The notes under the pieces are model-generated. The model had not been told where the DNA came from, did no database searches, and saw only the letters and a list, made by a program, of their open reading frames with translations. Positions 1 through 7,091 of a stretch of DNA of 36,346 nt are shown here, in pieces. Origin of the DNA: an uncultured Prevotellaceae bacterium. Lineage in GTDB: Bacteria > Bacteroidota > Bacteroidia > Bacteroidales > Bacteroidaceae. A program made the position numbers and the translations under genes. Each line of letters opens with the position of its first letter. Positions within the stretch are counted from its first letter, which is position 1. Location of the stretch: positions 1-36,346 of the forward strand of contig CAMHJQ010000030.1 of the NCBI GenBank assembly GCA_946185485.1. Reading direction: 5' to 3'.

Positions 1-191
1 ACCGAACACAGCTAAAGAACCAAAATCTGCATGATGTGAATGCCGGTCTTTACGATTATCAGCTCGGTGTGTTTTACGTCGATTTTATCTCTGAGTGCGA
101 GAAACTTGGTGATTACGTGATGAACGTTGTGCAGGCCGGCAAGGGCTTGAGCAACGACTATGGTGACGGTCCTATCAACGGACAAGGGTAA
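1..191 (+). CDS. C-terminal end of a probable Na/Pi cotransporter (PhoU-like tail), partial
   Basis: Only the last 62 codons are present, in the frame starting at position 3 and ending with TAA at 189-191. The peptide contains LHDVNAGLYDYQLGVFYVDF followed by ISECEKLGDYVMNVVQAGKG. The ISECEKLGDY-type segment resembles the last helix of the PhoU-like cytoplasmic domain found at the C-terminus of bacterial Na/Pi cotransporters (NptA/YjbB type). That family imports phosphate with sodium. The transporter core lies outside the window, so the assignment rests on this tail and a lone PhoU-like protein cannot be excluded. The gene is convergent with the arabinose operon and the two share the hairpin at 231-273. 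Confidence 0.55.
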   Translation, partial: RTQLKNQNLHDVNAGLYDYQLGVFYVDFISECEKLGDYVMNVVQAGKGLSNDYGDGPINGQG

Positions 192-230
192 TCTTCAACA
201 AGTCTTCTATGGCGTAAAGTTAACTTTCGA

Positions 231-273
231 AAATAGGAGGTGAACATCTTAGATGAATGTTCACCTCCTATTT
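231..273. terminator. Perfect 17-bp hairpin between convergent genes, probable bidirectional terminator
   Basis: Arm 231-247 (AAATAGGAGGTGAACAT) is exactly complementary to arm 257-273, with a 9-base loop at 248-256. It lies 40 bp after the stop of the plus-strand transporter and 26 bp beyond the stop of araB on the minus strand. Neither side has a long T run; the arms end in AAAT/ATTT. A shared terminator for both transcripts is the simplest reading. Confidence 0.7.
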
Positions 274-298
274 ATAGATATAAGACGTCGGGGAAGTC

Positions 299-1885
299 TT
301 ACTTGTTGTCTACGGCAGCCTGCTCAATGGGCAGACACTTCTTGTAGTTCTCGATATACTTCTCGAAGCCAGCCACGTCGTCGGGGGTGGGGGCGATGCT
401 GACGCCTGTGTTGCCAGCAAAGACAACCTCCTCCAGATAGTCGGCCAGGTTCTTGCCGTTCTTGTTGATCAGGTAGCCTGCCAAAAGGGCGATACCCCAT
501 GCGCCACCTTCGCCGGCGGTCTCCATGACGGAGATGGGCGAGTTGAGGGCAGCAGCAAGCATGCGCTGACCTACGCCGGGAGTCTTGAAGTAGCCGCCGT
601 GACCAGTGATGCGATCCACACGAATCATCTCGTCTTTGAACAGGATGTCGTTACCAATCTTCAGCACACCTATGGCACCATAGAGGTGGCTGCGCATAAA
701 GTTAGCCAGGTTGAACTTGTCGTTGGCCGAGCGCACGAACATCGGGCGGCCCTCAGCCAGACCCGTGACAGGCTCGCCGCTGACGTAGTTGTAGGCCATC
801 AGGCCACCGCAGTCGGCATCACCTTCTAAGGCTTTGTTGAACAGCTTGCCGTAGAGCTCGTTCATGTCCACGGGCACGCCCAGCAGTTGCTGGTACTCCT
901 TGAACAAACCCACCCAGGCGTTGATGTCGGAAGTACAGTTGTTGCAGTGTACCATAGCCACGAGGCTACCGTCAGGCGTGGTCACCATGTCAATCATCTC
1001 GTAGGGTTTCGACAGCGGCTTCTCCAATACAATCATCGAGAACGACGACGTACCGGCGCTGACGTTACCCGTGCGCTGCTTGACGGCATTGGTAGCTACC
1101 ATACCCGTGCCAGCGTCGCCCTCGGGAGGACAAACGGGACAGCCGGGCTTCAGGTGACCGCTGACGTCGAGTTTCTTGGCACCCTCGGGAGTCAGGAAAC
1201 CGGCATTGTCGCCGGCATTCAGTGACTTAGGCAGGATGTCGAGCAGTTTCCATGAAAACCCCTTGGGGGCAATCAGCTCATCGAACTTGCGCACCATGTC
1301 GGCATCGTAGGTCTTGGTGGCGGGGTCAACGGGAATCATACCCGAAGCGTCGCCGACGCCCAGCACGAACTGACCAGTTACCTGCCAGTGAACATAGCCT
1401 GCTAAAGTTGTCAGGTATTTGATATCGGCAACATGCTCCTCGTTGTCGAGGATGGCCTCATAGAGATGGCTGATGCTCCAGCGCAGGGGGATGTTGTAGT
1501 TGAAGAGTTTCGAGAGTTCTGCGGCAGCCTTACCTGTGTTGGTGTTACGCCAGGTGCGGAAGGGCACCAAGATTTCCTGTTTCTCATTGAAGGCCATGTA
1601 GCCATGCATCATGGCGCTGAAGCCAATGGCTGCCAGCGACTCGATCTCGCAGTCGTACTGCTTCATCACGTCCTTGCGCAACTCGGCGTAGCAGTCCTGC
1701 AGGCCATACCAGATGGCCTCGATGCTGTAGGTCCAGAGACCATCCACCAACTGATTCTCCCACTCGTGCGAGCCCTGTGCGATGGGCTTGTTATCCTCGT
1801 CGATGAGCACGGCCTTGATACGTGTGGATCCGAACTCGATTCCGAGAATGGCCTTTCCGGCCTCAATAGTCTGTTTGGCTGTCAT
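299..1885 (-). CDS. araB: Ribulokinase / FGGY-family carbohydrate kinase
   Basis: Predicted to phosphorylate L-ribulose to L-ribulose 5-phosphate in the cytoplasm. The 528-residue length fits FGGY kinases. The N-terminal phosphate-binding segment reads GIEFGSTRIKAV (about residues 15-26), followed by IGFSAMMHGYMAF near residue 87, and a C-terminal ATP-site segment EGGAWGIALLAGYL near residue 460. The usual GxDxGT aspartate is glutamate here (E17), which is seen in this arabinose-operon subgroup as far as I recall. It begins one base after the araA stop, so it is the last gene of the ara operon, and it is followed by the hairpin at 231-273. The function is inferred from the family and from araA/araD as neighbours; xylulokinase is the alternative within FGGY kinases. 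Confidence 0.85.
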   Translation of the reverse strand: MTAKQTIEAGKAILGIEFGSTRIKAVLIDEDNKPIAQGSHEWENQLVDGLWTYSIEAIWYGLQDCYAELRKDVMKQYDCEIESLAAIGFSAMMHGYMAFNEKQEILVPFRTWRNTNTGKAAAELSKLFNYNIPLRWSISHLYEAILDNEEHVADIKYLTTLAGYVHWQVTGQFVLGVGDASGMIPVDPATKTYDADMVRKFDELIAPKGFSWKLLDILPKSLNAGDNAGFLTPEGAKKLDVSGHLKPGCPVCPPEGDAGTGMVATNAVKQRTGNVSAGTSSFSMIVLEKPLSKPYEMIDMVTTPDGSLVAMVHCNNCTSDINAWVGLFKEYQQLLGVPVDMNELYGKLFNKALEGDADCGGLMAYNYVSGEPVTGLAEGRPMFVRSANDKFNLANFMRSHLYGAIGVLKIGNDILFKDEMIRVDRITGHGGYFKTPGVGQRMLAAALNSPISVMETAGEGGAWGIALLAGYLINKNGKNLADYLEEVVFAGNTGVSIAPTPDDVAGFEKYIENYKKCLPIEQAAVDNK

Positions 1886-1886
1886 A

Positions 1887-3419
1887 TTACTTCAGTGCTT
1901 TGTTTAACATGTAGTATACCTCGTTGTTGCGGAGGGTCTGCTTGAAGTCGAAGGTGTTCGTCTGCTTGTTGATGCGGACATACTCAATGCCCAGCATCTC
2001 GGCAAAGTCCTCCCAGTACTCCTCGGTGATGTCGTAGGAGAAAGCACTGTGGTGTGTGCCTCCGGCCAGAATCCAGGCACCGGCACCAATCTCAAACGAG
2101 GGCTGGGGCACCCAGAGGGCGCTGGCCACGGGCAGGTTGGGCATGGGCTTGGGCTCGATGCACTCTACCTCCTGGCTGATCAGGCGGAAGCGGTTGCCCA
2201 GGTCAACGACGGTAGCCTTGATGCCACGGCCTACCTTCGAGGTGAACACGAGGCGGGCGGTCTGCTGCTTGCGGATACCGATGCCCAGGAAGTGAACCTC
2301 CAGTTTAGGCTTATCAACAGCGATGAGCGGACAAACCTCGAGCATGTGGCTCTGCAGGCATGACGACCGGTCGCCGGCAAAGTTCAGGGTGTAGTCCTCC
2401 AGGAATGAGCAGCCGGTAGGCATGCCCTGCTGGATGACCCACAGCGTGCGATAGAGACAAGCCGTCTTCCAGTCACCCTCGGCACCGAAACCGATACCCT
2501 CGGCCATCAGACGCTGCGAGGCGAGACCGGGAATCTGGTCGAAGCCGCAGAAGTCCTCCTGGTCGATGTTGGCATCACCCAGGTCGTCGAAGTTGGTGGT
2601 GAAGGCAGTAGCACCCTCGTCCTTCAGCACGCGGCGCAGGGCAATCTCAGCTTTGGCGGCATTGCGCACCTTCTGCCAGTAGACCTCCTCGCCGCTCTCG
2701 TCAATCTTGATGGTGTACTGCTGCTTGTACTCCTCAACCAAGGCATCCACCTCGGCATCAGTCACCTGGCGCCAGTACTCCATAACGCTGCTGACAGGAA
2801 AGTAGTCTACGTGGTAGCCTAAACGCTGCTCGAACTCCACACGGTCGCCATCGGTCACGGCCACGTTGTTCATGTTCATACCGAACATCAGGCAGCGTAC
2901 GTTGTGGGCGTCCTTCACACCGGCAGCCACACGGGCCCATACGGCAATCTGCTTCTGGGCAGCCTCATCCTTCCAGTAGCCGCAAACCACCTTGCGGGCA
3001 ACGCGCATACGGGTGCAGATATGTCCGAACTCAATGTCACCATGAGCACTCTGGTTCAGGTTCATGAAGTCCATGTCCATGGTCTCCCAGGGAATCTCGG
3101 CGTTATACTGCGTATGGAAGTGGATCAGGGGCTTCTGCAACTGCTGCAGGCCCTTGATCCACATCTTGGCAGGCGAGAAGGTGTGCATCCATGTGATGAT
3201 ACCCACGCACTTCTCGTCGTTGTTGGCAGCCAGCATCACCTGCTCGACTTCCTTCGAACTATTGGCCGTACCTTTATATACAATCTTCACGGGGATATTT
3301 CCAGACTTGTTCAGACCGTCAACCATTTCCTTGGAGTGTCCGTCAACGGCTACGACGGCATCACCACCATAGAGCAACTGTGCACCAGTCACCCACCAAA
3401 CTTCTAAATTTTCAAACAT
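1887..3419 (-). CDS. araA: L-arabinose isomerase
   Basis: Converts L-arabinose to L-ribulose, the first intracellular step of the pathway, using a divalent metal. The start chosen is ATG at 3417-3419 (protein begins MFENLEVWWVTGAQ); an in-frame TTG three codons upstream is less likely. The resulting 510 residues are close to the usual 500. Family landmarks are WVTGAQLLYG at the N-terminus, GIGFGAEGDWKTA around residue 330 (catalytic glutamate) and GGTHHSAFS around residue 450 (metal-binding histidines). The stop sits one base before araB. Upstream lies a 7-bp tandem array and the inserted S23 gene, which separates araA from araD. Confidence 0.95.
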   Translation of the reverse strand: MFENLEVWWVTGAQLLYGGDAVVAVDGHSKEMVDGLNKSGNIPVKIVYKGTANSSKEVEQVMLAANNDEKCVGIITWMHTFSPAKMWIKGLQQLQKPLIHFHTQYNAEIPWETMDMDFMNLNQSAHGDIEFGHICTRMRVARKVVCGYWKDEAAQKQIAVWARVAAGVKDAHNVRCLMFGMNMNNVAVTDGDRVEFEQRLGYHVDYFPVSSVMEYWRQVTDAEVDALVEEYKQQYTIKIDESGEEVYWQKVRNAAKAEIALRRVLKDEGATAFTTNFDDLGDANIDQEDFCGFDQIPGLASQRLMAEGIGFGAEGDWKTACLYRTLWVIQQGMPTGCSFLEDYTLNFAGDRSSCLQSHMLEVCPLIAVDKPKLEVHFLGIGIRKQQTARLVFTSKVGRGIKATVVDLGNRFRLISQEVECIEPKPMPNLPVASALWVPQPSFEIGAGAWILAGGTHHSAFSYDITEEYWEDFAEMLGIEYVRINKQTNTFDFKQTLRNNEVYYMLNKALK

Positions 3420-3432
3420 CGTTTTCAAATTT

Positions 3433-3467
3433 TAATTGATAATTGATAATTGACAATGGATAATTGG
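3433..3467. repeat. 7-bp tandem array, five units (TAATTGA type)
   Basis: Read on the plus strand the units are TAATTGA, TAATTGA, TAATTGA, CAATGGA, TAATTGG, with an exact 7-bp register. The array fills most of the space between the araA start and the S23 gene. Its 3446-3466 part matches the reverse complement of 3884-3904 at 19 of 21 positions. Confidence 0.85.
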
Positions 3468-3505
3468 CTCCGCTTGACAACTTTCTCATATCATTGTTAA
3501 TAAAG

Positions 3506-3865
3506 TTATTTGTTATTCTCTTTTGTTGATTTTACAATCGTTACTAATAGTTTTGTAATGGCTCGGCAATCGGTAATGATACTTTTGTACTCATCGTTGT
3601 TCAAATATTCTGTCTTATGAAGCAGTCTGATCCAGTAATCAGGCTCGTATGCTTCCTTCAGGGCAATGCTCATTTTCGAGAGGAAGTCCATTGAACTCTG
3701 AGCCTGCTGCGCCTCACAGATGTTTGCTCCAATACTTGTGCCAGAACGCAGCAACTGTTTGGACATAACGTATTCTTGCTTTGTTGTTGTCAAGTGCTTG
3801 TAAAGATTTACAATCCGCACAGAGAATTCAAAACTCTTTTCTTCGACGATATTGTTCTCTTTCAT
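3506..3865 (-). CDS. Four-helix-bundle protein (23S rRNA intervening-sequence / S23 family)
   Basis: The 119-residue protein is all-helical in character. It has the S23 signature: an early FSVRIVNLYKHL segment, then LLRSGTSIGANICEAQQAQS (about residues 40-59) and a late EAYEPDYWIRLLHK segment. Members occur inside 23S rRNA intervening sequences or as stand-alone genes; their molecular role is not well established. Here the gene sits between araD and araA in the same direction, although it has no evident place in arabinose metabolism. The coding sequence is visibly richer in A and T than the flanking ara genes. It is bracketed by 7-bp arrays in inverted orientation (3433-3467 and 3877-3911). 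These features suggest a mobile or recently inserted cassette carried passively in the operon. Confidence 0.85.
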   Translation of the reverse strand: MKENNIVEEKSFEFSVRIVNLYKHLTTTKQEYVMSKQLLRSGTSIGANICEAQQAQSSMDFLSKMSIALKEAYEPDYWIRLLHKTEYLNNDEYKSIITDCRAITKLLVTIVKSTKENNK

Positions 3866-3876
3866 AAAGCGCAGCC

Positions 3877-3911
3877 TAATTATCCATTATCCATTGTCCA
3901 TTATCCATTAC
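3877..3911. repeat. 7-bp tandem array, five units (CCATTAT type)
   Basis: Plus-strand units are TAATTAT, CCATTAT, CCATTGT, CCATTAT, CCATTAC in exact 7-bp register. It lies just upstream of the S23 start. It is an inverted counterpart of the array at 3433-3467, and its last base is the first base of the perfect inverted repeat at 3911-3958. Confidence 0.85.
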
Positions 3912-3958
3912 AAATGCTTATTATGGTCAGTGTCTTTTCTGACCATAATAAGCATTTG
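3911..3958 (-). repeat. Perfect 20-bp inverted repeat spanning the araD stop codon
   Basis: Arm 3911-3930 is exactly complementary to arm 3939-3958 with an 8-base loop at 3931-3938. On the minus strand the first arm encodes the end of AraD (NAYYGQ), the loop encodes lysine-arginine and most of the last codon, and the TGA stop (3927-3929) lies in the second arm. No T run follows. In mRNA it would form a very stable hairpin between araD and the S23 gene. Confidence 0.8.
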
Positions 3959-4625
3959 GACCGTGCTTGCGGGAGAAGTGCTTCTCGACGAGCAGCGGGT
4001 TCATCGTCGTCTCGGGGTTGAGTGTGAATGAGATGTAAGCCATCTTGGCCACCTGCTCGGCGACGACAGCATGATAGACGGCTTGATCGGCATCCTTACC
4101 CCAGGCAAACGGACCGTGGTTCTTGACCAAAGCGGCAGGAGTATGCATAGGATTGATGTTGCCGTTCAGGATGCGGTTCACCATGACGACACCCGTATTA
4201 TACTCATACTCAGCCATCTGGTCTTCCGTCATGTCGTCGGTACAGGGAATGCCGTCGTGGAAGTAGTCGGCATGTGTGGTACCGATGTTAGGGATGTCCT
4301 TACCTGCCTGGGCCCATGCAGTAGCATAGGTAGAGTGGGTGTGTACGATGCCGCCAATCTCAGGGAAGGCACGGTAGAGCACCAGATGCGTGGGTGTGTC
4401 GCTGGACGGGTTAAGGTCGCCCTCCACGACTTTGCCGGTCTGGAGGTCGACAACGACCATGTCGGAGGCTTTCATGACGTCGTATTCAACGCCAGAGGGT
4501 TTGATGACGACGAGGCCTTTCTCACGGTCGACGGCCGACACGTTGCCCCAGGTAAAGATCACAAGGTTGTGTTTGACAAGGTCCAGATTGGCCTTGAATA
4601 CTTTTTCTTTCAGTTCTTCCAACAT
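3927..4625 (-). CDS. araD: L-ribulose-5-phosphate 4-epimerase
   Basis: Interconverts L-ribulose 5-phosphate and D-xylulose 5-phosphate, the last dedicated step of arabinose catabolism. It is a zinc-dependent class II aldolase-fold enzyme of 232 residues, the normal length. Visible landmarks are [14 protein letters not shown] (about residues 24-37), KPSGVEYD, the zinc-ligand region [20 protein letters not shown] with a following THADYFH, and the terminal HGPNAYYGQ. The final codons form one arm of a perfect inverted repeat (3911-3958). Upstream is a compound 7-bp array that separates it from the Nudix regulator. The start [14 protein letters not shown] agrees with the family. Confidence 0.95.
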   Translation of the reverse strand: MLEELKEKVFKANLDLVKHNLVIFTWGNVSAVDREKGLVVIKPSGVEYDVMKASDMVVVDLQTGKVVEGDLNPSSDTPTHLVLYRAFPEIGGIVHTHSTYATAWAQAGKDIPNIGTTHADYFHDGIPCTDDMTEDQMAEYEYNTGVVMVNRILNGNINPMHTPAALVKNHGPFAWGKDADQAVYHAVVAEQVAKMAYISFTLNPETTMNPLLVEKHFSRKHGPNAYYGQKRH

Positions 4626-4632
4626 AATTCTT

Positions 4633-4695
4633 AGTTATCAATTATCAATTATCAATTTTCAATTATCCATTAAACTTAAAGCTCACAGCTTAAAG
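4633..4695. repeat. Compound 7-bp tandem array, two unit types
   Basis: From 4633 the plus-strand units are AGTTATC, AATTATC, AATTATC, AATTTTC, AATTATC, CATTAAA. They are followed without a break by CTTAAAG, CTCACAG, CTTAAAG (4675-4695). The register stays at 7 bp for nine units although the unit sequence changes at 4675. The second block covers the last codons (FKL) and the TGA stop (4683-4685) of the Nudix regulator gene. Confidence 0.8.
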
Positions 4696-5360
4696 TTCTT
4701 GACTTCAGCAAATGCTTTCTTGTTAAAGCGGTAGAGGGCAGCACCACGTTTCGACGTATTCTTGTCGATGAGTTCCGTCTTCTCAATATAGTCCATCTCC
4801 TTGATGCGCTTGCGGAAGTTGCGCTTGTCAAGTTCCTCACCATTGACGGCCTCGTAGAGCCGTTGCAACTGGGTCAGCGTAAACAAGTCTGGCAGCAGTT
4901 CGAAGCCGACCGGTTCTGTCTTCATCTTCTGTTGCATCAGCTTGCGGGCACGGTGTACCATGTCGTTATGGTCGGAATACATCTGGGGAATATTATCCAT
5001 ATCCACCCATTCCACCCCATGTTTCTTACGCAGATCCTCGTCATAGTCATTGACGTTGATAAGGGCATAATAAGCTATACTGACGACACGCTCACCGGGG
5101 TCGCGGTCGATGTTGCCGAAGGCTCCCACCTGTCGCATAAATACCTTGCGCAGGCCCGTCAGTTCGTAAAGGGTACGGTTGGCTGCATCGTCCAGGCTCT
5201 CGTCGCCGCGGACGAAGCCTCCGTAGAGGCTCCATTCGCTGCGTCCGGGATCCATATTACGCTTGCCGATAAGTATCTTCAGCTTGTTGTCGGTAAAGCC
5301 GAAGATGATACAGTCAACGGACAGCAGTACTTTCTGAAATTCCGAATAATACGTAGTCAT
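4683..5360 (-). CDS. araR: Nudix-type transcriptional regulator of arabinose use
   Basis: 225 residues: an N-terminal Nudix fold (about 10-150) and a C-terminal winged-helix domain (about 155-222, with LFTLTQLQRLYEAVNGEELDKRNFRK). Nudix-fold regulators of this kind, characterised as AraR in Bacteroides thetaiotaomicron, bind L-arabinose and leave their operators. The Nudix box here reads G48, E54, R62-T63-L64-Y65-E66-L67-T68-G69. Two of the glutamates expected in REUxEExGU are replaced by T63 and L67, so hydrolase activity is unlikely and a sensor role fits. It lies inside the operon it probably controls, 9 bp after the symporter stop, suggesting autoregulation. Candidate operators lie upstream of the first gene (8316-8396). 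Its last codons and stop lie within a 7-bp tandem array. Confidence 0.85.
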   Translation of the reverse strand: MTTYYSEFQKVLLSVDCIIFGFTDNKLKILIGKRNMDPGRSEWSLYGGFVRGDESLDDAANRTLYELTGLRKVFMRQVGAFGNIDRDPGERVVSIAYYALINVNDYDEDLRKKHGVEWVDMDNIPQMYSDHNDMVHRARKLMQQKMKTEPVGFELLPDLFTLTQLQRLYEAVNGEELDKRNFRKRIKEMDYIEKTELIDKNTSKRGAALYRFNKKAFAEVKNFKL

Positions 5361-5369
5361 GACTCTTGT

Positions 5370-7049
5370 TTACCAGAAATAAGCATAGAATGCCACGGTG
5401 ATGCCGAGGATGATAATCGTGTGGATGACATCCCACTTGTTCCAGGAAGCCTTGGTGGCAGCAATCTGTTCGGGAGTAGATGTGCCGAATACCAGTCCTT
5501 GGATTTTCTTCTCGTCGGGTGCCTCCGTGCATAGAGACACGATGATGACGACAAGGCAGCAGAAGATGAGCATGCAACCGCAGAAGTACAGCCAGTTGAA
5601 ATCGTAGAATACGGTCTTGAACCACGAGTCGGCAGCGTCGGTAGCATTACTGTAGTACACTTTGGCACCCAGACGGGTCATACCAATGATGATACCTGAG
5701 AGCAGACCCCACTGGCCGCCTTTTGCAGAAGCACGCTTCCAGGTGATACCCAGCAGGAAGGCTGAGGCAATACCAGGAGCCAGCACCGACTGAACGTCCT
5801 GCAAGTAGTTGTAGAGCACGTCACCGACGGAACGCATGATGGGAATCCACAGGATGCCAAGTATCACGATGACAACAGTAGCCACCTGACCAATGCGGAC
5901 GAGCTGTTTCTCGGGAGTCTCTGGCTTCAGACGCTTCCAGAAGTCAATCGTAAAGAGCATGGCAGAACTGTTGAACAGCGATGCCAGCGATGACATCAGG
6001 GCAGCCAGGATACCACAGACCACGAGACCCTTCATACCGGCAGGCAGAATCTTTGCCACGAGGGTGGGGAAGGCAGCATCGGGAGTAGACAGCACGAACA
6101 CTTCACCATTGGGCAGTGTGATACCCTTGGTGCTCATGGCGTAGGCAATCATACCAGGAATAAGGAACAGAAATACGGGGCAGAGCTTCAGATAGGCACC
6201 GAAGATGGTACCACGGCGGCTCTCCTTCTCGTCCTTACCGGACAGCACACGCTGAACGATGAACTGGTCGGTACACCAGTACCAGAAACCGATGACAGCC
6301 GAACCTACCAATGCACCCAGCCAGGGATACTGCGGGTCTCGGAGGTCACGCATCAGGTTGGTCATGTGGTCGCCATACTCGTTGACAGTCTGGATAGAGC
6401 AGATAGCCATCATCTCATCCCATCCGCCGAGGGCTTTCAGTCCCAGTACCAGGATGATAAGCGAGCCTAATAATAAAATAGGTGTCTGCAGCACGCTGGT
6501 GTAGAGCACACTCTTCATACCACCAAAGACGGTATAGAGTGCGGTGATGAGCACCAGACCAATGGCGGCAATCCAGAAGAAGTCGATGCCCCAGAGTTCC
6601 TTGATGCCAAAGACCTGCTGGAATACAAGACCACCGGCATATACTGTCACGGCCACCTTGGTCAGTACGTAAGAGATCAGCGAGATGACCGAGAGGATGG
6701 TGCGCGACTCCTTGTTGAAGCGACGCTCCAGGAACTCAGGCATGGTGTAAACCATTGAGCGGGTGTAGAACGGTACGAATACCCAACCCAGAATCAGAAT
6801 CATCCAGCCCTGAATCTCCCAGTGGGCCATTGCCATACCTGAAGAAGCACCGGCACCAGCCAGACCGATGAGGTGTTCGGAACCGATGTTCGAGGCAAAG
6901 ATACTGGCACCGATAGCAATCCATGTTGCATCCTTACCACCGAGGAAATAGTCTGCCGAGTTGTCGTTCTTCTGTGAAACGACCCATACTACAATGCCAA
7001 TCAGCGCAAGGCAGAACACGCCAATGACAATCCAGTCTAATAATGCCAT
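5370..7049 (-). CDS. Sodium/sugar symporter (SSS family), probable arabinose transporter
   Basis: 559 residues with about 14 hydrophobic segments, the usual size of solute:sodium symporters of the SGLT type. Landmarks are the N-terminal DYFLGGKDATWIAIGASIFA segment (about residues 33-52), SNIGSEHLIGLAGAGAS following it, and PEFLERRF near residue 105. It is expected in the inner membrane, importing L-arabinose with Na+. The substrate is inferred from its place between the mutarotase and AraR; the sequence alone would also allow galactose or xylose. The space to the upstream epimerase gene is 42 bp of AT-rich sequence. Confidence 0.85.
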   Translation of the reverse strand: MALLDWIVIGVFCLALIGIVVWVVSQKNDNSADYFLGGKDATWIAIGASIFASNIGSEHLIGLAGAGASSGMAMAHWEIQGWMILILGWVFVPFYTRSMVYTMPEFLERRFNKESRTILSVISLISYVLTKVAVTVYAGGLVFQQVFGIKELWGIDFFWIAAIGLVLITALYTVFGGMKSVLYTSVLQTPILLLGSLIILVLGLKALGGWDEMMAICSIQTVNEYGDHMTNLMRDLRDPQYPWLGALVGSAVIGFWYWCTDQFIVQRVLSGKDEKESRRGTIFGAYLKLCPVFLFLIPGMIAYAMSTKGITLPNGEVFVLSTPDAAFPTLVAKILPAGMKGLVVCGILAALMSSLASLFNSSAMLFTIDFWKRLKPETPEKQLVRIGQVATVVIVILGILWIPIMRSVGDVLYNYLQDVQSVLAPGIASAFLLGITWKRASAKGGQWGLLSGIIIGMTRLGAKVYYSNATDAADSWFKTVFYDFNWLYFCGCMLIFCCLVVIIVSLCTEAPDEKKIQGLVFGTSTPEQIAATKASWNKWDVIHTIIILGITVAFYAYFW

Positions 7050-7091
7050 ATAATATAGTATTTAATTAATAATAGACAATTGGTAGGATAA

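Noticed and set aside
236..244. AGGAGGTGA within the hairpin as a ribosome-binding site
   Set aside because: No start codon with an open frame follows, and genes in this window do not use strong Shine-Dalgarno sites.
3420..3428. TTG start for araA three codons upstream of the ATG
   Set aside because: The ATG at 3417-3419 gives the conserved MFENLEVWWVTG start; similar TTG options at 9506 and 31460 were rejected for the same reason.
7055..7091. AT-rich gap between the symporter and galM resembling a decayed AATTATC/CCATTGT array
   Set aside because: Individual words match the arrays at 3877-3911 and 4633-4674, but no clean 7-bp register holds across the gap.
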